From NCBI GenBank assembly GCA_949752795.1, contig OX457061.1, positions 33,670,425 to 33,734,424 of the forward strand: a DNA stretch of 64,000 bases, written 5' to 3'. The stretch comes from Hyperoodon ampullatus. Its lineage: Eukaryota; Chordata; Mammalia; Artiodactyla; Ziphiidae. The position numbers were made by a program, and so were the translations under genes. Shown here piece by piece: positions 55,586 through 64,000 of this stretch. The notes below the pieces were generated by a model. It did not search any database. It was given only the letters and a program-made list of their open reading frames with translations, and was not told where the DNA came from. How positions within the stretch are numbered: the stretch's first letter is position 1; every line of letters starts with the position of its first letter.

Positions 55586-56105
55586 GGGACATTTTTCAGT
55601 TGTTACAAAAATCAACGAAAAGCATTTTGGGTAGAAAACTTAGGATGGATAACTCATATTCAAAATTCTTGACATTCATACACTATCAGTTATTGGAGGG
55701 TTTGAATCACTGCATTTAAGAAAGTGCATTCCTTTTTTCCCTCCTTCCTATAAGAAATTCCTATAAGAAGATGATCTGAAGAAGAAAAAGATAATAGGAT
55801 TTTTTTTCATGTTGCCAATGAGTTGCTTGGCTTTACTTTTTCATACTTAAACTCTCAGGAAATAATCAGATCCTACCCCTTCTCCTCCTTGCAAGAGAGA
55901 AATGTTTCAAGTCCTGGAAGGTCTTTGTTAACAGTGAAATCTTATATTGAATCATGATTAATTAGGCCACTCATTAGCAATTTTGACCACTGGGATCTAA
56001 TACATCATGTTGATGATCTAAGTAATACATTCATTTATTTACTTTTGTGTAGAGGAAAACCAAATCCTAGCTCATCAAAGACAGGACCTGAAAAGTTATT
56101 CTGTA
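55586..56105. other. AT-rich unique DNA
   Basis: Nothing recognised. In particular the 5' part of the neighbouring truncated L1 does not reappear here. Confidence 0.5.
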
Positions 56106-56107
56106 TG

Positions 56108-56220
56108 ACATCTCATTTCATGAATGGGAAAACCTGAGGAAAGTCAACTAATTTGTTTGAAATCAGGCCATGAATAAATGGCACAGTTGAGATTAGAAGC
56201 TGATGCTGTTGTCTGCCAGG
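56108..56220 (-). mobile_element. Probable MIR SINE fragment
   Basis: 'tttcatgaatgggaaaacctgaggaaagtcaactaatttgtttgaaatcagg', then 'aatggcacagttgagattagaag', fit a diverged minus-strand MIR core (ttttacagatgaggaaactgaggc...ggcagagc). Confidence 0.5.
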
Positions 56221-59200
56221 ACAATACACCTGGACACAAGGCCATCGTCCAGAGAAAAGACTTAGAAATTGCAGTTTCTTGGGTGAGTGATTTCGGGCAA
56301 GAGGTCCACCTGATGCCATTCCAATTCCACCATTTGAGGGGGCTGTCAAGTCCCTTCTTCCAAGGACTAGCTTGAGAATAAAAAAGACTTCTTTGCAAAC
56401 AAGAGAGCTCATCCATGATTCACTTAAAGCAGGCAGTTCCTGCTAGGCGATTTAAATGTCATCAGAGCTGTGGCAGGGCTCCCAGTTGGAGTAATAGACC
56501 CACTGTGCCTTTACAAGAGTGGTGGCTGAAACCTTGGACAAACTGACTTGCTTTAGATGCAAGCTGGAAAAAAAACGATTTGTTGTAGAATTCCTGTTAG
56601 TCCAGTCGGCTCTCATTCTCTTGTGAAACCAGATTTGTAGGCACATGCACTGGCCAGTGAGTCAGCCCTTAAAAAGTCATTCATAATTTATGTATAAACA
56701 AGAATAGCTTTTGTTTCAGAGAAGTTGGGAAGTTTTTATAGCCTGCTTTCTTCCAGTACCATTTCTGAAGAACTGTTTCTATCTCAAGGCGGTTCCTATA
56801 GGCCTATAAATACTTTGATGTTCAGACATCTGGAACTTATATTTGGTGTTGACTAATGAGTATTATTATTTTATTATGTATTTATATATGATCTGAAAGA
56901 AATTTGAGGTTATATGCCACATAACTCTGTATACACACTGAACAATGACAAATTCTTTTTACCCATTACACTTATGATTTATTACTTGGGCAGAAGAAGT
57001 TCTGAGTCATTCAACTGACATGTAATTGTTCTTTGGAAGATAGCAATGGAATAGAGAGAATGGAAAATTGCCCTTAACATATATTGTTAAAATAATTTGT
57101 AAGTGGACAAAATGGACTCCAGAGATATTATTTTTCCCATTTTAAAAATATCAAAGGATAATTAATATGGCAACAAACTCCAGTGCTCCTTTTGAATGAG
57201 TAAAGAAGAGCCTTGGTCTTAGAAATACATGTGGGTATGTTTGAATGGGCAATAAACAACGCATAATGGATCTGACTTCAAAGAATGCCTATTGGAGAAC
57301 CAGACCTATTTCAAAGTCAAATTCTCAATACCCAGTTTGCTTTGGTACCAATAAGCCACAGGTAAACACTAAGATCAAAGGGAAAGGTGGGTGTGTGAAG
57401 GGACATGTGATGACATTACTTCTCCACAAAATATTTCCCCCAAGGGACACTGGGGATGGCACCTTGTAAGAGCCTCTGTTGTATATTCAGGAATTTATTT
57501 TAAAGGAGTGTCAGAGGTATTTCAGTCTGTAAGAATTGCAGCTTAAAGGCCACTAAACAAGAGGCACACTGAAGGTGGCATGCACTTGGAGAAGAGGATA
57601 CTGAGCTGGAAAGGGATAAACGGTGCCTTTATAGGCCATGCTGATCCATGCTTGCTTGCTTGCTTCTCCCTCCCACTAGCAACAGCAGTGTAAACTGGTA
57701 TGGCCCATCAGCAGGCCATGTGGCCCTCTGTGGAAGAATGAGCCCTCTGTGCATGCAGGCAGAGCAGTTGCCAACAAAGGCCCATTGGAGTGTTTAAAAG
57801 CTCCAACTTGCTGCCAAATCAAAGCCTTTCTAGAGGCAGAAGCTGTGAACAGGATATCCCATCAACAGGGAGAGGAACTGTTTTGCAGCTCCCCTACATA
57901 ATCCTTAAAATTGACTTATCTACTTTGCCAACAGTCCCCAAATTCAATGCCCACAGTGGGCGGTATTCATTTAAAGTCATTACCCAGAGTTCTGTTAAAT
58001 CTTACTGAACTACATTTTGGGGCTTGACCAGGAGCTAGCTAGCAGACTCCATAGAAGGGAAAAAGTAAAAAAGACCCAGTGGATCCCACAACAGAAAGAA
58101 AGAGTTCTGAAAACAAAACAAAATCCAAACTTGGTTTTAAGAATGTGATAAAATGAAGTAATATTTCCAGTCTCCTCCCTCATACACACACACCTTTCAA
58201 TGACTTTATTTTATTGTCCATGATAAATAGATTAGAATATTGCTCAGAAACATAAACTTAAGAAGAAATGTTAGCTTACTTTGAACAAATGCAAAAAAGG
58301 GCTAAAACTTTTAGTCTATGTTTCGATTGCATGAAAATTATCTGTCCTATATATTTTTAAATGTGTCACAATATTTTCCTTTTGACTGTCTTCCAATGAA
58401 TGCCTCTCTTGTCCAAGGGATTAGGTGAGGGTTAGTTGATTAGAAGTAAACAAGAACTATATATACTAAAAGTAAACAGAGCAACAGACGAGTTGCATGA
58501 AAAAACCTCATCATAAATGACAGAAAATAGATGATGTCAGCCTCTACCACTGATTGCCCTAGTACTACCCCAAAATGTTCTCTTCCTTAATAGTTATTTC
58601 TACCCCAGTGCCTATGCTAGTACCTGCTAAGTAGGTCAATATATCAGCTAATCTTCCCTATCACACCTCCCACTGTACTTGAAATTAGGCTATGCTTCCA
58701 ACTTGGGTTGCCAAATTTGGGTTTCTAGTAAAATTATAATTAAGTTCTAATTCTCTCATTCCAGGACACCTGTGTAGTTCCATACTATAACTCTCAGTAT
58801 CTATTAATCTAGATTTGTCCCACCTTAAGTATTGTGCTTTTGTTTCCTATCATCTATGTGTAATAATATTGTTTGACCTGGTGGAGTTGGAGTTGCCCAA
58901 TGCTCGGTCTCACTCCATCTAGTGAGACACTAGGACCCTGCATGATTTTGCTCATATAGGCCACATTTACAGGACTAAATCCCAGTCCAGCTCCTCCAAA
59001 CTTTGAGGAGCTGCTATTTTTCTGCTCCCCAGCCTCACTCCTAAGTGGTGGTCACTGCATGGATTCCCAGACCTTGAATGACCCAGATGAGACGATGCAG
59101 TACCAACTGCTTCCAGAAATATCCCTGGGATGCTGGACCCCAGAAGTGTTCTTCCAAGACTGCTCCCTGACCTCTCTAAAGCCAGGCATGCACCTGGGTC

Positions 59201-59550
59201 TACCTTAAGCTTTGGAGATTGTGTATTTGCCCAACTCTGGTTCCTTTCTCCTCTCCATTGCCCAGTCTTACCAAGGTTGATCCATAACGTGTCAGGTCTG
59301 AGCTATCCTGAGCTCAGGTAAATTATCAATGATGAAGGAAACAAGGCCTCCTTATAATTATTTTCACTGCCCTCATCTCATTGACAATAACAATGATGAT
59401 CAGCATGTCAGTCAATCACCAACCCCTCAAAAGGGCATCTTTAAAGAAATAATTTTTATACAATGATCCACTTTGAGAATCTATTTCAAAAAAAGGAATC
59501 ATAGAGGGAAAAAAAATGGACAAACTGCCTGACCCAAAGTGGTAAGAAGA
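56221..59550. other. Long unique stretch, no gene seen
   Basis: About 3.3 kb without a named repeat. There is a small (TTGC)n run at about 57649-57666 and a short CA run near 58180. Frames at 57245-57469, 57790-58008 and 59130-59321 (all plus) show no recognisable domain or paired splice sites. Confidence 0.4.
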
Positions 59551-59552
59551 TG

Positions 59553-59680
59553 CATTCATTTATCCATTCAATAGATATTTATTGAGTACCTACTATGTGC
59601 CAGATCCTAGGTACTGGGGATATAGAAATAAACAAAACAGATTAAAATGCTTGTTCTCATAGAGCTCACATTCAGAAACC
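59553..59680 (-). mobile_element. L2 LINE 3' end
   Basis: 'attcaatagatatttattgagtacctactatgtgccagatcctaggtactggggatatagaaataaacaaaacag' is a clear reverse complement of the L2 terminus. Confidence 0.9.
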
Positions 59681-59790
59681 ATTAGCTCTATGATCCTGGA
59701 TATGTCATTTTACTTTTCCGAGCTATGTTTTCTTTGTCCACTAAGTAGGAAATTTGGTGTAAAGAGAAGGAATTTTTCAACTCTAACACT
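59680..59790 (+). mobile_element. MIR SINE fragment
   Basis: 'ccattagctctatgatcctggatatgtcattttacttttccgagctatgttttctttgtccac' follows the MIR core (ctagctgtgtgaccttgggcaagtcact...cctcagtttcctcatctg). Confidence 0.6.
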
Positions 59791-59904
59791 CTGTGCTTCT
59801 CTTAAAATGCTAGGAAAATATGGGCAGACCCATATATTATACCAACATAAAAACACTTGCCTGAATGGATGTCAAGGAAAGATGGTAGATAAAATTCAAT
59901 TTAA

Positions 59905-60020
59905 CCTCAATAATATTCACTGAGCACCTACTGGGCGCCAAGAGGAGTTAGAAATACAATGATTACTGAATTACATGCTCACAATCCCTTAGCACTTCAA
60001 TATCTAATGGGGAAGTCAGA
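59905..60020 (-). mobile_element. L2 LINE 3'-end fragment
   Basis: 'ataatattcactgagcacctactgggcgccaagaggagttagaaatacaatg' and 'atatctaatggggaagtcagac' fit the reverse complement of L2. Confidence 0.7.
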
Positions 60021-60069
60021 CTTATGAAATGATTTTTAACAAATTGGTTATTGATCAATTATACTTCTT

Positions 60070-60915
60070 AATTATATAATATACAAAAATACACAGAATA
60101 ATATAAAAATCACCAGAAATCCAACCAATAGGGACTGTCATACTTAACAAATTGGTGAACCTTCTTCCAGACATTCCTCTATGCATGTATACATAAATTT
60201 CATGTATTTTCTGTAAATTGGAAAATGCAAATATTTAAATACTGCTTTTTTCCTCAAATATATGTCACAGATCTCCTCCTCAGCAATAAATATGGAATAT
60301 ATAAACACTTTAATTGCTGTAAAATATTTCATTATTTGTCTGTATTATAGAATACTTAATCAGCTTCCTATTAATGGGCATAATATTCCATCTTTCATAT
60401 TAACAAGAATATCTTAATGTTCACATTTTTGTCACTTGTGCCAATATCTCCTTTGAATTTCCATAAGTAGAATGTGGATGTCAATGTACATTTACATTTT
60501 ATATTTTGAAACATATTGCCAAGATACACTCTTAGAGGTTTCTGCCAATTCACATTTCCAGAGACCATATAGGAAATTACATCATTTACCTATACTCTCA
60601 TTATCTTTGAGGGTTTTTTTTTTCCTGAACCTGTTTAATCTTTGCCAATCCGAGAGCTGAGTTTTATGTTCATTAACTTTTCTTTGACTATCAGTGAGGT
60701 TGAAAATCTTCATATATATTTTTTGGATATTAGTATTTCTCCATTTGTGAATTGTCTGTTCATGTGTATTGCCATTCTTTTTTATTTGTATAAACTTTCT
60801 TTCATGAATTGGCTAATAGTTCTTTGTATATTAGAAATATTGCCCCTTGTATTATCTACTAGTGCTGCGAATATTTTTCCAGTGTGGTGGTTCAAACTTC
60901 TATGATTGTTTTTAG
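60070..60915 (-). mobile_element. Old L1 (L1M-like) 3' end and ORF2 end
   Basis: The plus-strand view shows the reverse complement of an old L1: 'caaaaatacacagaataatataaaaatcacc' (3' UTR), 'gcttcctattaatgggcataatattcc', 'gccaatatctcctttgaatttccataagtagaatg', 'atctttgccaatccgagag', 'actatcagtgaggttgaaaatcttcatat', 'gtgaattgtctgttcatgtgtattgcc'. It is diverged, with no open frame, and its type is older than the L1s at 44.8-55.6 kb. Confidence 0.75.
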
Positions 60916-63520
<2,605 letters not shown>

Positions 63521-63536
63521 CGTCAACATATATTTT

Positions 63537-64000
63537 TGAGGGCCAACTATGAATCAGGCAATGCAGAATATCAATCAGCCAAACAGGTGACAAACCAAAG
63601 CCACTCACAGTTTTGGCAGAATAGCCCAACACCCTCAAGGCTACTACATGTGCAGAACCTCATACGCCAAAACGCTCAGTGGTCTGATACAAATCTGCTG
63701 AGGGGAACTGACCTGTGTGGAAATAACTGCACTGTGAAATATGGATATGGTGTGACTACTTTCCAGAATCTCAAATCGAATGATGCTCTACGGATTGATT
63801 CAGAAGCATTTATGCTTACAAGAAGTATAGAAGATAGGAATGAAATCTGATTTCTGTTCCCAAACTCAACTCCTGACTTCCTTTGAAGTCTACGGTCTCT
63901 AACATTACTGCAAGTTTTTCACCTGGCGGTAAAGAATAATCCTACTTTAGGCTGAAATATATTAAGGAACTATTCGGCTTTTGTTTTTGTTTTTCCAGTA
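63537..64000. other. Window end, no gene seen
   Basis: A plus-strand frame entering from the SINE (to 63850) is read-through. Nothing else is recognised. Confidence 0.4.

Overview
This window looks like non-coding DNA from a mammal, most likely a cetacean. The main evidence is twelve copies of a tRNA-derived SINE with the head GGCTTCCCTGGTGGCGCAG and a GC-rich body, which is the CHR SINE type abundant in whales and dolphins. They sit among LINE-1 copies whose 3' ends are of the cetartiodactyl kind and among old mammalian MIR and L2 fossils. The species call is inference: no gene in the window supports it. I found no host protein-coding exon I can name, no rRNA or functional tRNA gene, no CpG island and no CRISPR array. 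Every long open frame that can be read is a decayed L1 protein, a SINE read-through or low-complexity sequence. The window is therefore probably intergenic or deep-intronic.

Layout. 1-13.6 kb: AT-rich single-copy-like DNA with MIR and L2 fragments, a palindromic MITE-like element (about 1303-1486), two copies of an ancient L1-like 3' end (4.3-5.85 kb) and a possible solo LTR splitting a MIR (12.13-12.46 kb). 13.6-17.4 kb: a SINE with perfect target-site duplications (TSDs), a very short L1 3' end and a 1.8-kb 5'-truncated L1 with a perfect 15-bp TSD. 17.4-23.1 kb: sparse DNA with two tandem MIRs and a purine tract. 23.1-31.5 kb: a nested stack in which an old L1 is split by a younger L1 whose 5' part is inverted (a twin-priming structure), and these L1s carry three SINEs. 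31.5-36 kb: MIR, three SINEs, a small hAT-like transposon with a perfect 8-bp TSD, and a long L2. 36-44.8 kb: mostly unique DNA with MIRs, a short CHR-type SINE with an 18-bp TSD, and a solo LTR inside a MIR. 44.8-45.9 kb: a 5'-truncated minus-strand L1 with an 18-bp TSD. 47.7 kb: a perfect 19-bp hairpin. 48-55.6 kb: two minus-strand L1s head to tail, the second nearly full length with 5' UTR, ORF1 and ORF2 remnants. 55.6-64 kb: sparse DNA with L2, MIR and an old L1, ending in a (TA)n microsatellite fused to a SINE.

Nothing here works together as a pathway. The history is one of successive retroposition: L1 enzymes, acting on their own RNA and on SINE RNA, explain almost all recognisable features and the TSDs around them. 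The observations most worth following are the 5'-inverted L1, the perfect hairpin, the unexplained L1-L1 junction, the (TA)n/SINE junction and a weak candidate exon near 38.5 kb. Boundaries of MIR, L2 and old L1 fragments are approximate because they were aligned by eye to remembered family consensus patterns.
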